From positions 29,020,064-29,084,063 of the forward strand of contig OZ026840.1 in assembly GCA_964023205.1 (NCBI GenBank): 64,000 nt of DNA, in the 5' to 3' direction. The translations under genes were made by a program, and so were the position numbers. Of the stretch, positions 12,601 through 24,400 are shown piece by piece. The notes beneath the pieces were generated by a model. That model did no database searches. It was not told where the DNA came from and saw only the letters and a list, made by a program, of their open reading frames with translations. Source of the stretch: Lutraria lutraria (taxonomy: Eukaryota > Mollusca > Bivalvia > Venerida > Mactridae). Every line of letters begins with the position of its first letter. The stretch's first letter is position 1.

Positions 12601-15600
12601 AATGTGCCATATTTTTAGGGGAACTATCAAAATTACATTTATAGGGCAACATTAATTTATGTAAACAATTTTTGAGTTGCACTGAACAGACAAAAAAAGT
12701 ACAGTGTTGTCTTTATAACACCTAAAATTAGCTTCAAACCAGGTAACCATTTTGTAAAATTAAATAAGGACTACATGCTCATTAAAAATAGGGTAGGTAG
12801 ATTGGTGTTTTACTTGGGTCTTGACACCATTCGGAAAGGAAAAAGCGAGGAAGTGGATTTTCAGTTCCTCGGGCCAAATAAAGTCTAGAATAGCGGGGAA
12901 AATTAGGGTAGGTCGGGTAACCAGAAACAACCAATTTTTTATGCCTTATACATCTCTGAACCTTCTTTATATTTGTAATATAAACAAACCTTCTGTTTGT
13001 TTGTCATAATATGTGAAACAAACACTATGAAGTTTTTCTGCTGTTTGGAATTCAGTGTCTGAGATATGAGGAATTTCTGAATACAATGAGCTATCAGTGA
13101 TGTAGCTGGATGGTAGACTGGGTGACGACATTTACATGTTCTGTGAACCAGTCTGACAATCTGAAATATAAAACATTCTATTAAATTTTCTAGAACCAGT
13201 CTATATGTATAATCTCAATACAGAGCCTGGGCCCAAAGTTACAAAACTTGAGAAAAGTCTCAGATCTCAAGTGTTTGCATTATGGAACAGGTAGGTACAT
13301 GCACAAGTATTCAAACTTAGATTACAACTCAAGGTACAACACAGAGTCTTGGATCATTATTCTTGAGATAGGTCACCTAGCTCAAATATCAATTTTGTGT
13401 TTTCATTAGCCAGGGTCATAATAAAGGCTTAACAGTGGGGGGAGATCCCAGCTTCCTTATATGTGAAATTTTGTCCCAAATGGGACTTGAACTCACAACA
13501 GTAAGGGGCTAGTGATAACTAGCCAGAGACCATACCCACTCGACCAAAGGGACCAGCTGATGTGACAGATATAACTTGCACTATATATAAGTCATTACAA
13601 GCAGCAGAAGTGACTCTGACTTATTGTTAATGTAATGAAGGTTTTTACCTGACTGCAGCTGACAGCCTGTTGCTCGTTGTACGTGCTTAGCCGCAAAGTT
13701 GAATCCAGAACATAAATTGGGTCGCCAACACACAACAGCAGTATTTCTTTCAAAACCTGAAAATATTGAAGAAATCCATAACTGTTACGCACATAAAAGC
13801 TTAAAAAACGCGAGTTTTTAAATATGTTACATTTTCTGTGCATGACATAAAAATACCTATTTGATGGTCTACATCTCCCTGTCTTAAGGTAAAAGGGTCG
13901 TAATGGAACTTAGCGAAATTGTGCAATGTCGGTATATTCTGTAGCGAGATCGGTAAATGTCGCTGCATAAAGGCTCATTTCCGAATGGCTATAATTTTTT
14001 ACAATAAAAATTTACGGTACTTTTGCTTCATTATATGATAATGATAAAGAAGTAATTTATGTCTGTCATTCTCTTATGTTTTTTTTCACTCAGGATTATA
14101 AACATCGGACCAAAAGCAAGGATTATTTGGAGACATTCCAACCTTATTGGTGGAAGAAGACCCCCCTGTGCTTATATCTAGATGGAACCACCATCCCTTC
14201 AATAGCTAGCTGGACCTCATGCTCACGTGTGAAATGTTTGTCACCTTCAGTGGAAAGGTGGTGCAGCCCTTTCAAAGGGAAAAATAAGCATCTTGAAGGA
14301 AAATAAGGCGAAAATATTATTTTGTCTAGCCTAATTAAGTTTGTTTGTTTCATTGGGTTTTATGCCCCTTTCAACATGAGACAGACAAACTGTCTGCCTC
14401 ATATATGCATCGTTCCTGGGAAGAACGAGTACTTAGTATGAGACTCCCACCCTCCATAAGCAATAGTCTGAAGTTCCTTCCCCTTACACTATATGTTATC
14501 GGGTCAGGCAAAGCACAATAATGGCGGCGTCCTTTGTACATTCTAAAGTATGGGTATTTTCTTATATCAAGTGATTAAGTGCTTGTGAGGGTTGGTAATG
14601 AATCCTATTTATATAATATATATCATAGATGTCCAATTTTTAGATGATCACAAAAGAATTTTTGAAACTATAAAGACTCGCGTCCGAAGTTATAGCTACT
14701 TCATGAAAGTATATATATCAACAAATAAGAAAGATCATTAAAATATCTCACACCGCTGTTACAATATTAGTACATAAACAAATAAAATTAGGCATAACAT
14801 AACAAATGGTCAGTCAAAATAAGAATATTATGTTGCCTGTGCATTACAACTGAAGGCCGCCATTATTGAGCTTTGCCTGACGTAATTGTAGAGCACGTCC
14901 GGGAACCAGACTACATAAGCAACTGCTTACTTTCTCACATAAAGAGACATGGTAGGTAGCTGGGCTCGAACCCACGACCCTCTATCAGTGAGAGGTTACA
15001 GTGATTTAAATTCAGCAACCTAAACCACTTGACCCAGAAGGCGGGTCATATAATGAGGCATATAACTCTTGTTAATAAAGTAATGACTTACATTATCAGT
15101 AAGTTCAGCGGTGACTTTATTTAACGAAAGGGTCACTTTCTCATTGATTCCATTCCTCATTACTTCTGATAGGTAATTCTGTCCATCACAATACAAGTCT
15201 TTTACGATAAGGTCCTGATCAGGGAAAGATAACTCCTGGAATGTGGTTTGAATCAAGTTTGTGATTGACAAGATTGTCTCCCTTGTTGCAGCAGAATTCT
15301 TGCTAATTGATGTGAGAATATGTGACAGTCGCAAAACATGACTGACTTGATTCAACATGGATGGACAATGTTGTAACATATTAGGTAGTCTGAAATATAC
15401 AAATTAGTCATACTTATAGCCACATCAAGTACTAAGTTATAATGTACACAGTGGTTAGGCATAAAGAAAATATTTGTTTCTGGTTAACCAACAAACACAA
15501 ATTTTCCCCACAACCCTAGACTTTTTATTATCCTGAGGGATAGAAAAATCCTTTTTTTTACTATTTATACCCTGTTCACTCACCTCCAAGAGCAAAAAAA

Positions 15601-18600
15601 AAAAAAAAAAAAAGCCCATATTCAATATACATCTTAAGATTTTTTTAAGTCAAATTTTTTACTGAAGTGTAATTTTTTTTCATGGTAAAAGTTTGTAAAC
15701 CAGTCATCAAAAGTGTGAAAATGAATTATCATTTTCATAATTGGCATCTTTAGAACAAAGATAAAATCATATTATTGTGATTTCCTCCTTTATATTAGTA
15801 CAAATGAGTTAAGGAAAAAGTCGAATTTAAGGAAAAATATAACTTAAGTTAAAAAATTACTTAAGATGTTTATTGAATACCGGCCCTGACCTACCGACCC
15901 TATTTTCAATGAGTAAACAAGAAACAAACTATTTTTCAGGCCATATTGAAAACCCACAAGACATAAATCTTGTTAAGGTGCTGAGACAAATAATACCGGT
16001 AGTATCATCATATTTTAGCAAAATATTTTCTCCTTCAGTGAAAACAATTTATTCTTAAACATCTGATCTGCTAGGTAAACTTGTAACCCTAAAATGAAAT
16101 TTCTGCAAGACCAATATCAGGCAATAAAATGAAATACAGACAGACTTTAAGAAATACAATGGATCGTGATTTTGTCAAACTTGCTGAGACTGACTTAATA
16201 TTTCCAGTTTTCCAGAGTTATAGCCATCTGAATAGTGATTCTTTCCTATAACTGCGTATTACCTTTCAGATGTCCAGAATTTTAAACATTTGTCACCAAG
16301 CAGGCGGTCAACACAGACTGAAAATGAAAAGAAAAAATGAATTGAATAAAATGTTTTATCTTATAGCCAAGGTACCAAAACAACATTAAGGTAAATAATC
16401 AATTTATTGCAATATCAAAGAAATTCATTATAACTTCAAATTAGTAATGTATTATACAATATTAATTATAAACCCATGAATCTGATAAGAGGTCTCTGTT
16501 TTAATGTGATTCTAACAGCTGTGAGTTAAAATCCAACCCAGATCAAAATTTCACAAGCGGGGAAGCTGCCCAGCCAACTAACAGAAGGTTAATGGTTCTA
16601 CCCAGGCGAGATAGGGTCCTTCTCTACTGTTACAGCTGAAAAAGTTGCCAAATTGAAACAGGTAAGAGAAACTATAAATTACATTTTACAGCTTAAAGAA
16701 AGGACCTTTTCCATAAGATTAAGATTTGGTGTTTTATATTATATAAATGTACAATTTAGCATTTCTACCTTGGTACTTAGGCAATTTATGTGTCACTCTC
16801 CACAGATAGGCCTCTAAGGTTACATCATCTTTCCAGGTTTTTCCAAGAATCAACTCACTCCTATCTGCAGACTTATTAGCATGAAATATTTCTTCAAGAT
16901 CCATGTTAGTTTCGTGCGCATCACCGACACCCACCATTATTCCTTTCAACATTCGAAGCAAAGTAATTCCAAAAGCAGACAATCCACATACAACTTGGAC
17001 TGTGTGTTGAGATCCATCAGTTGACCTCATTTCTTTATCTCCTTTGACAGTTTTAAAGAGTTTTGGTACAAGATCAATAGCTTTGTGAAGAATTTCATGC
17101 AACTTTAACATACTGTCATCAGAATGTAAATTTTCGATAAGAACAAAATTCAAATTGTACATTAAAAAGTTATCATATCTTTCATTATGCACAGAGTTAG
17201 ACTGGTTACAATCTTCAGTTAGAAAAACATTATTCAAAAACCAGTCAGCACATGAGTCATCTTTACATACACGGAATAAAAAGAACCAAAATTCTAACTG
17301 TATAATGATTTGGAACATTTTGTGTTCACTCACATCTTCAGTAGACTCTACATACATATCAAGCTGTTTTTCATAGTTAGAAAGAAATAAATTGAAAATA
17401 TCAGATTTGCTTTTCACAAATTCATCGAACAATTGCGCACCAACATTTTGTTCAGATTTGGGTGAAAAGTCATCTTCGATGTGGTTACCAACGGAGATTT
17501 CCACATCTTCAATCTCTGCTTCAGTTGTATCGGGATAAACTACCGTCACATATTTTCTGGGCTGATTCAAAGATTTCAACAAATCTTCACCTAACTCCAC
17601 TGTTCTGTCCGGTACATACAAACATCGAGCTAGAAATTTTCCCGAAAGAACGCTGATAATGTGCCTATCGTCACTGGTAACTGGTTCTTGCTCGCAATGC
17701 GACAGAAGATCGCACAATACTGATGATGACAAAGATGCACCCAAGCTCTGAAGACACTAGAAAAAATATAATTAGAAGTTATGTATTTATCTATTCTACA
17801 TAACAGTTGACTTGATTGATAATCAAACTGAAGTGATCAAATCCAGAAACCTATCTAAATGCCATAATTATTAACTACATGAATTGAAAATAAAAGCATT
17901 TGACTTAATCATAGCATCAAAAACACACCATAATTGAGTGCGTAACACACATATTAGTTGTCATTCATTGCTAAATTTTATGCAATGCATTGCAAGAGAC
18001 GTAAAGTGGAGCACAGTGATATGTTGCATAAAATTCGAAATATTAAATTTGATAACTGATAAACGGTTTGTCCAAACTTCTGTACATACAGAAAAAATAA
18101 ATGACTTATTTTCTCTATGCCAGATTCTCGAAACATTTTATGCGAAATGTTTTCCAAATTTCAAATGAAATGCAGACATTTCATTGGACAAGAAATTAGG
18201 ACAAACTGCAAGGATGTAGAAAATTGTTTTTATCTCTGAAAACTCAATAGTAAAAATAAGCAAAACTTTACTTGTAAAAAGCATGCAGACCAGCCACATT
18301 GCTTCACCAACTCAAAGTAGAACTCAGTGCTGAATGTAGGGATCAGCTCAGACAACAAGTCAAGAGGGCCCAGCACAGGAACCTTCTTATCAGTACATGC
18401 CACCTGAAAAAAAATATACATACAAGTTTTTGTGTATTGACACAAAGAGAATTTTACTACCAAAAAGATAGGGCTGGGAGGTTTTATCGGTTTATCGGTA
18501 TATCGCGATATCAGCTAGACAATATAAATATCACAATATTTTTTCAGCATACCGATATATCGGGTTAAGCTTAAATAACTGAAGTTACTGAACTTTATGT

Positions 18601-20191
18601 TTATTATTGTAAAAAAAGTTCATACATTGTGGTGTTATTTATATCTAAATGTTGGTCAGTCTTGTAATATTATTAACTGTGCAAACATATATAAATTATT
18701 TATATTTATACATTAATAGTTTCAACACTGCTAAAACAGAACAAATTATTTGAAATGTGAAACTACACTGTGAGCTATTGTCTGTATTATTACCCAAGAC
18801 GTTATATAAATGTTAATTTGTAATGTTTTTCTGTGAATTTATCATTATATATATCGCGATACGTATCGCGATACAGCATGAAATATTGTGATATATCGTG
18901 ATACGCTTTTAAGGACCGATACCCAGCTCTACAAAAAGAATGAGTAATTAAACACGTTTAGCAATACAACTAATTATCAACATTAAAACATTCAACAACT
19001 TTGTTGAATGTTTCAAGAAATAACTTAGTGTTGATGCATCAACTTAAGCCTGCCCATAATAAGAGCCCATTAAGGCATTAAACAGTCGTTTCTCGGTACC
19101 AGACATACGGTACTTTATTTTTCCTGGCAACCCTAGACTTTTTATTAGGTTTGAAGAACAGTTCATGTACAGCCACTTTTTCACATGTTTTACCTTTCAG
19201 CACGCTTTAAAGAATACAAAAAATGTTGTAGGTATCAGTTACAAAAACCTAGATAATCATCATAATTACGCTTCAATCACTAAGTGAGTAAAAATTTCCA
19301 GAACCAGGGATTTTTTTGGGGCGATTTTATAGCTGAAATTCGGTCATATTCCCAATGGAAAATAGTATCTTTTTTTCCCAATTCACAGACAAAAATTCCC
19401 AATCCAAAAAAACAATTTTTTTTAAATTTTTTTTTTTTTAAATTTTATAAGTTCATTAACATCACTATTGGTAGTAAATACCTTATTCTGGTACTGTTTT
19501 ATGTGTAAATAAGTAGAATAAGTTGAACATTGCAAATTTTGTAGTTATGCATTTTTTCCCAATTTTGATTACAACACCGCGAAAATTCCCAATCCCAAGG
19601 GTATGGGTCATGTTCCCAAAATACCGAGAAAAAACCCTGAGAACACATTAAACTGAACAAAAAGACAGAACAAGCATAAGTCCATTTATTTTTTTTAAAT
19701 CTGACGTATAATATTTTTTGCAAAACAAACCTTTTTGATGTAAAAGTTGTTTACAACAGAATGAAATAACAAACAGTGGATTTTCTGTTGCCATAGTTCC
19801 CTGGCCTCCTGGTCAAGGTCAAATTCCAAACCTGAACATATTTCTTCCACAGATTCCACTATGACTTTGACATATTTATCACAGTCATCCTTGGACAAGT
19901 TCGAGAGTTTACCTTTTGTCTGTATAAAGTAAAAATATGTGTACATGAGTGTTGTACAGGATTAATAACATTATTATCAGCGGTGTAACATGTTTCATAC
20001 AATAATGCTAAATGAGAGTGCCGCAAGCGGTGTCAACGCTGCCTGTTCACCGCTTCAGTTTCATCTTGCTACTTCATAGAGCTTCTGAGTAATGAGCTAC
20101 ATTATTGGTAGCAGACTCTGACAATGAGGTCACAGTGATCACAATAGCTTGATGATACAGCGAGAGAGAGAGAGAGAGGAGAGAGAGAGAC

Positions 20192-20238
<47 letters not shown>

Positions 20239-20348
20239 GAGGGATATTCAGATCGCATAATTTCATCCAATGAGCTGTAATACATTACCAGTTTATTCAC
20301 AAGCTGAAAAGCAGACTGGAGAACTGCAACTTCTGGACAGTAGTCCAT
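6620..20348 (-). CDS. GEMIN4: GEMIN4-like gem-associated protein, 14 coding exons
   Basis: Coding exons, 5' to 3': 20348-20289, 19919-19731, 18403-18272, 17756-16769, 16317-16263, 15389-15092, 13756-13649, 13160-12990, 12120-11706, 11020-10929, 9964-9794, 8839-8701, 7926-7790, 6925-6620. All have AG/GT borders and phases that fit, giving 1086 codons; human GEMIN4 is about 1058. From memory of the human protein the N-terminus aligns (LIPTFSTEFYFELVK at 103-117 against a human IPT...FELLK segment), as does the C-terminus (LLIYLCELFHHV against LFVYTQVFCHAL). The start is set by an in-frame TAA four codons upstream of the ATG. GEMIN4 belongs to the SMN complex that loads Sm proteins onto snRNAs in cytoplasm and Gems. 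The protein is all-helical with no catalytic motif. The N- and C-terminal matches and the length agree; the middle is too divergent to check by eye. Confidence 0.8.
6969..7047 (-). pseudogene. tRNA-Thr(TGT)-like relic
   Basis: The minus strand reads AGCTCAATTGGTAGAGCA (D-arm/box A) followed by CTTGTAA (anticodon loop, TGT) and GTTCGAGCC (box B). Acceptor arms do not pair and the anticodon and T stems have mismatches, so it is not a functional tRNA. It lies in the last GEMIN4 intron and may be the head of a degraded SINE. Confidence 0.5.
7125..7360 (+). repeat. SINE family C remnant
   Basis: It contains TTGCCAGTTCCTTGTGGAAG, then GACTGGTTAGAATACAGTCC. The same tail occurs in the fuller copies at 30788-31060 and 47960-48215. 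Confidence 0.5.
7450..7653 (+). repeat. MITE, TACTGTGGAA...ACAGTA family, copy 1
   Basis: It starts TACTGTGGAAACATTCATTT, contains ATTTTCGTTGGGG and ends in AATACAGTA. Related copies are 28200-28405 and 46503-46709 (minus), with a fragment at 35157-35225. They share the words GATTTAATTTCGTGG and TCATCCACGAAATCA. Confidence 0.6.
8365..8590 (+). repeat. SINE family B copy
   Basis: The tRNA-like head is GAGGTCGAATGGTTATGG with box-B-like GAGTTCAAATCC, followed by a body with AAGCTGTCCATTTAGC and an A-rich 3' end. Other copies: 24595-24740, 41990-42235 and 16485-16640 (plus); 11405-11570, 13430-13555, 31775-31925, 44485-44625 and 45530-45660 (minus). Confidence 0.65.
9075..9195 (+). repeat. dispersed repeat, pair with 34545-34655
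   Basis: Shares GCATAATTTCACAGTCAAT and TAGCTTCxGTGA, in the same order, with 34545-34655. The following 9480-9750 holds two copies of a ~28-bp phrase containing AAAGAGATACAGAGC. No coding potential. Confidence 0.5.
9981..10066. repeat. 86-bp hairpin next to a GEMIN4 splice acceptor
   Basis: CATATCATCACCTTGG at the left pairs with the complement at the right (CTAAGGTGACGATATG). The inner arms AGGGCCTATCTGCC and GGCAGACAGGCCCT also pair, leaving a loop of about 12 bases. It begins 17 bases upstream of GEMIN4 exon 11 on the gene strand. Confidence 0.7.
10660..10905 (+). repeat. dispersed repeat, pair with 30570-30765
   Basis: Both copies share AGCAAAAATTCAAATTCAA, AACTCAAAAACGAGA and CTGTTATCATATGCTA in the same order and orientation, 20 kb apart. 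Class unknown. Confidence 0.6.
14340..15053 (-). repeat. SINE family A copy, interrupted by the 450-bp element
   Basis: Tail at 14340-14463 (GGGTTTTATGCCC, ATCGTTCCTGGGAAGAAC). Head at 14923-15053 (GGGCTCGAACCCACGACC, CACTTGACCCAG). Joining across the inserted element restores the order seen in copies at 36360-36605 and 40783-41030. Confidence 0.7.
14464..14913. mobile_element. 450-bp Mutator-like MITE (TAGTCTGG family) with 9-bp target duplication
   Basis: The left end reads TAGTCTGAAGTTCC and the complement of the right end TAGTCTGGTTCCCGG. The subterminal AGGCAAAGCxCAATAATGGC is also inverted. CATAAGCAA is perfectly duplicated at 14455-14463 and 14914-14922. It sits inside a family A SINE whose two halves lie on either side. 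A 9-bp duplication is the mark of Mutator-like elements. No transposase. Confidence 0.8.
15610..15890 (-). repeat. TIR element, GGTCCGTATTCA family, copy 1
   Basis: It contains ACTTAAGATGTTTATTGAAT at one end and the inverse near 15620. The reverse complement matches the cleaner copy at 45236-45516. It lies inside another repeat (TTTCTGGTTAACC at 15478, AGAAACAAAC near 15925). Confidence 0.6.
18469..18931. mobile_element. 463-bp hAT-like MITE with 8-bp target duplication
   Basis: Ends are TAGGGCTGGGAGG and, inverted, TAGAGCTGGGTATCGG, with interior TATCGCGATA palindromes. CAAAAAGA is duplicated exactly at 18461-18468 and 18932-18939. An 8-bp duplication and these termini fit hAT elements. 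It lies in GEMIN4 intron 2 and has no coding potential. Confidence 0.75.
20159..20236. repeat. GA microsatellite
   Basis: About 78 bases of nearly pure GA with GACAGACA interruptions, in GEMIN4 intron 1, about 50 bases past the exon 1 donor. On the gene strand it is a CT tract. Confidence 0.9.
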
Positions 20349-21286
20349 TCCAATCTTCAATTAATCTGCAATATTTTACAATATATCCACAATTAAATGC
20401 ATAAAAATGCATAGCATTAATTAACTTTGAATCAATTCTCAGAGTCTCAGACGTTCATTCCAATTTCTAAGCAAACATGTATACACATTAGTCCACATTT
20501 GAGACGTACAAGCAATCCTTTCATGATTTTGCTATTTCATTTATTGCCCGAGTTGACACATGACAGTGAGCAGAAGAGATGCGCTAGTAGTGAGGAAAAG
20601 ATTTTCCATCTTGAAAATAAATATATAGGTTGTTATACATCATTTTAAGGCTCATTATATTTGAAGAATCAGATTTATAAAATAATTTTCCTCAATACAT
20701 AGTGAAGAAGTTGCCAGTTCCTTGTAGAAGGCTTTGTCAGTTAGAATACCGTCTTTGAAGTTTAACTGAAGGTCTGTGTATGCCTGAGGTCGTTCTCCTC
20801 TGTAAAAATAACCAAATGACCAACATTAAACAGTGGTAAACGCTAAAGCCTAGAGAAAATAAAATCGGAAACGGTCTTGAAATCACATGCATGCACAGAA
20901 CCACTGGATCAATTGAAATTTGATTATGACACTAGTAAGACTAACAAGAACAATATCTGACATTATCTAAGGTATTTCATTCAACTTACCATACGGGTAT
21001 ACGAGCTAAACTTACTACAACTACATGTAACGTAAGTTTCACGTTGGGATTAAAAGGCAATGAAATATTATAAAGGGGAGGTCACTGTGATAAACTAGCT
21101 GCGTATAAAATCACTGATAATACGGACGGAAACAGAAAAATTCAGCTCGACTCAAAATTTGAAATGGCATCATTAGTGAATTGCGATAACGATTCAGAAT
21201 TTAAAAAAAAACGTGGATTTAATTAAAATACTGTCAACAGACCCATTTATTTTGAAGAATTTATTAATTCACCAAACTGTAGCGTA

Positions 21287-21332
21287 ACGTCATATGACGT
21301 CATAGTTACGGTCGATGTCATAGCGACGTCAG
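21287..21332. promoter_or_regulatory. CRE/ATF-like sites in a divergent promoter
   Basis: ACGTCATATGACGT (21287-21300) is a perfect palindrome overlapping a full CRE, TGACGTCA (21295-21302). A further GACGTCAG lies at 21325-21332. They sit between the start codons of GEMIN4 (20348, minus) and ZNF451 (21445, plus), about 1.1 kb apart, so they could serve both genes. A GACGTCA site binds CREB/ATF-type bZIP factors; its use here is inferred. Confidence 0.5.
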
Positions 21333-21444
21333 TGTGTACATTAGGTTTAGGCTGAACGGACTGTTGAGACTGGATGGACTGAATTTCATCTTATTTTACA
21401 GCTTCTGTTTTTGTTTTAGGGACTCGCTTGTGTTCATTAGCACA

Positions 21445-24400
21445 ATGGTTTATAATCTACGTAGTATTGGACTTTCTCTGATGCAGAATTCAGGTAAATC
21501 GAGTTATAGAATCTACTGTAGATTTCCTAGAGATGTACGTAGCTCTACAACACATTATTTTAATATCATTATTAATTATTTTACCACATTTTTATACCAC
21601 TTTTTCATGACAATGATAGATCTATTTTCAAAAGTGTTTTACAATAACATTCACAAAAAAATAGACACACAAATAAAAGGCCTTAATTCATCATTATCAA
21701 AGTAAGTAAATTTAAAGTTGTGTTCTAGATAAATGTTTGCCAGTAAATAAATATAAGAACGTAATTAATTGTCAAATATCGTAAATGTGAACATAGTTAT
21801 TAATGGATAAATAGACAAATTGTTACTTGGTAAATATGAACACTAAGACATATTTACCATACAAGTGGAGTATACTAGAGTGGACCGTGGAACTAACATT
21901 ATTGATTATCCTGTCTTGAGTTATTTCCCTTTTTTATAATAACGCCATTTGTTTGGGAAAATAACACCAAATTACCTGAAAATGTATGTACTAATTAACA
22001 GGTAACAAGAGGTAAATTAATTGAATAGCCTCATGTTTCATTGTTTTGTTTGCATACTTATTAATTGCCTTAGACAGGTTTTTGCTTGTTTTTAAACCGT
22101 TTAAAATGCTTGAAAGTTGGAGGAAATTTTTCCTGTTTCGATATATAAAATGATTTATATCTGTATACATTGTCTGTTTAAACCATTTTGCTGTCAATTG
22201 ACCCATTTCTTTCTGTTGAAACAATACAGATTCTTAGTTGGAAATGAATTCTTGAATCCATTTCTTTAAAATAATGATTTTGATACAACAAAAATGCAAG
22301 AATGTTTCCTGTTTTCAATGACAAAATTGTTATGTTTACAAGATTACCCTCTGCTTGTGAACTGTCAGAACTTTCAGGTCATGAAGTCAAAACAAATGTG
22401 CCAATAAAGATAGGGCATTCTTTGTTTCCACTGTCCTGTCTGACCCTTTTATTATAGCCTTAATAAGATACACTTTCTAATTGGTCACCTTTCATGTTGC
22501 CACAAATACCTTAATTGGGATATATATGATAGCATAAATCTACTATTCTTGTAACTGCATGTAATGAACAATACAATTTCTATTGAACTAGAAAAAAAAT
22601 GTAAACATATATACATAATACAATTTAACACTTCTCTCCAGTTAAATTAATTAGCTAGTTCAGAGAAGTGCTTAAAAGCTAGTATGTGCCTAAATTTCCT
22701 CCAGGTCTTTTTAGGATGGCGCTGCGCCATGCCTCAAAGACAAATTGCCATGATGCCTTTATAAATTGTATATAGGGCCATGTGTCAAAGATGCCCTTTT
22801 TGTTGGCCTGTGTCAATTTAAGTATAGTATCCAATAAAGACAGCAGCACAATTAATTCAGACAGAATCTTGCACTAATTGCTGTGATAGCAAATTAGACC
22901 ATGCAGTGACAAGGAACATCACTTAATAGGCAATTTGCCCTGATGGTTCGAACTGCACTCTGAAAGTGCCCCTTAAGCAGCAAAAGAATGCCATGCCTCA
23001 CTTAAACTCTGCAGGAAACGCTAAAAGCAAACACAAGTTTATCTGACCAAATAGAAGTTTGGCTTGGCATATTATAATTTCATATGAGCAGCATCTAGGA
23101 ACTGAAATATTTAAAAAAACATTCTGCTTCTCAACTGACCCTATATTTTTGGGGAGATGTTAGCTCAAACTAGCCTTTTTTCTTCTGTCTTAAGCTTGTA
23201 TTATAAAATAATTTTTTGTTATTTTTAGATATTGCTAAAGATGGCAGAATTGACTGTAGCTCGGAGTTGCCAAATGCTGAAGTGAGTACATCCAGCCTCA
23301 ACAATCCATCTCTAATCAAGCGCCATCATTCTGCTCGTCCCCAACCAAAACTAAAATCTCAACAGACAAGAAAAACTGACTGCTCGACCATAAAAAGTAG
23401 AACTGCAAATTATTCTGTAACAACTTCACGACCAAAGAGAGGTGATAAGGGTAGTGTTGCAAGCTCTGTGACCAGGAAGATGCGAAACAAGTCTGTGGAT
23501 GGAAATAATAATGATAAACTGCATTTGGATGCGAGCAATAACTCTAGTACAAAGATGACATCATCGGACACAAACGCTTCTGGCAATGGCTCTGAGCAAA
23601 CAAATCCATTATCATACAGAAAGTCTGCCTCAATTTCTAGTTTGGAATCATCTTTGTGTGATAACAGAAACATTACAGCGTCAACTTCAAATATTGACAA
23701 GAAATTAATTTGCACAGTGGTTAATTGTTCAGCGCATTACTCTTCAAATATATGGTTTCAGTGTCATAACAAAAATTTTAAACATTCCCCATGTAATCCG
23801 ATGTTACTTAACCCAAACCCATGTATTCCGAAAATTCCGTTGTGTTACATTTGCCCGAAGTGCGATCGCGAGTTTCAGAAACATGATGAATGCAAAATGC
23901 ATATGGTTGCTGAAAACCATTCACCATTCTACCCACCCTTGGCGGTCACTGCTTATATGTGTGCTCAATGTCTTCATATGTTCAACAGTTTCGAAAAATG
24001 TTGGAAACATCTTGAAGGGATGTCACATCACGCTGTAACTTATGCTTTTACTGGTAAGCCATACAGGTATTCTATTGTGTTTGTTTAATAAGATATTGCA
24101 GTATTCTGCAATGTATTTTGGAGATTTAAATTAATTACGGGTACTCCCTCCTTATTATAAATGGGAGCCACTTGATTTCCTTAATTTTTTGTTGCAAGCA
24201 ATTTTTTATAGATGAAGAATTACAAGCAATGCACTGATTAAAACTTTGAATTACAGTCAAACATGTGAATAAAGACCACCTTTGGGAAAGGCATGTTGCC
24301 TTTTTTGACAAGTGTTCTGAGATCATTTTCTTTATAATAATCGATGATGGTTTTTAAAAAACGAATTTTATTCACAGGGTGGCCTTTATCCGGAGGTGGC

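Noticed and set aside
21334..21705. 123-codon frame starting at a GTG upstream of the ZNF451 ATG
   Set aside because: It reads through the exon 1 donor (CAG|GTAAAT) into intron. A possible acceptor at 21420 and the ATG at 21445 fit better.
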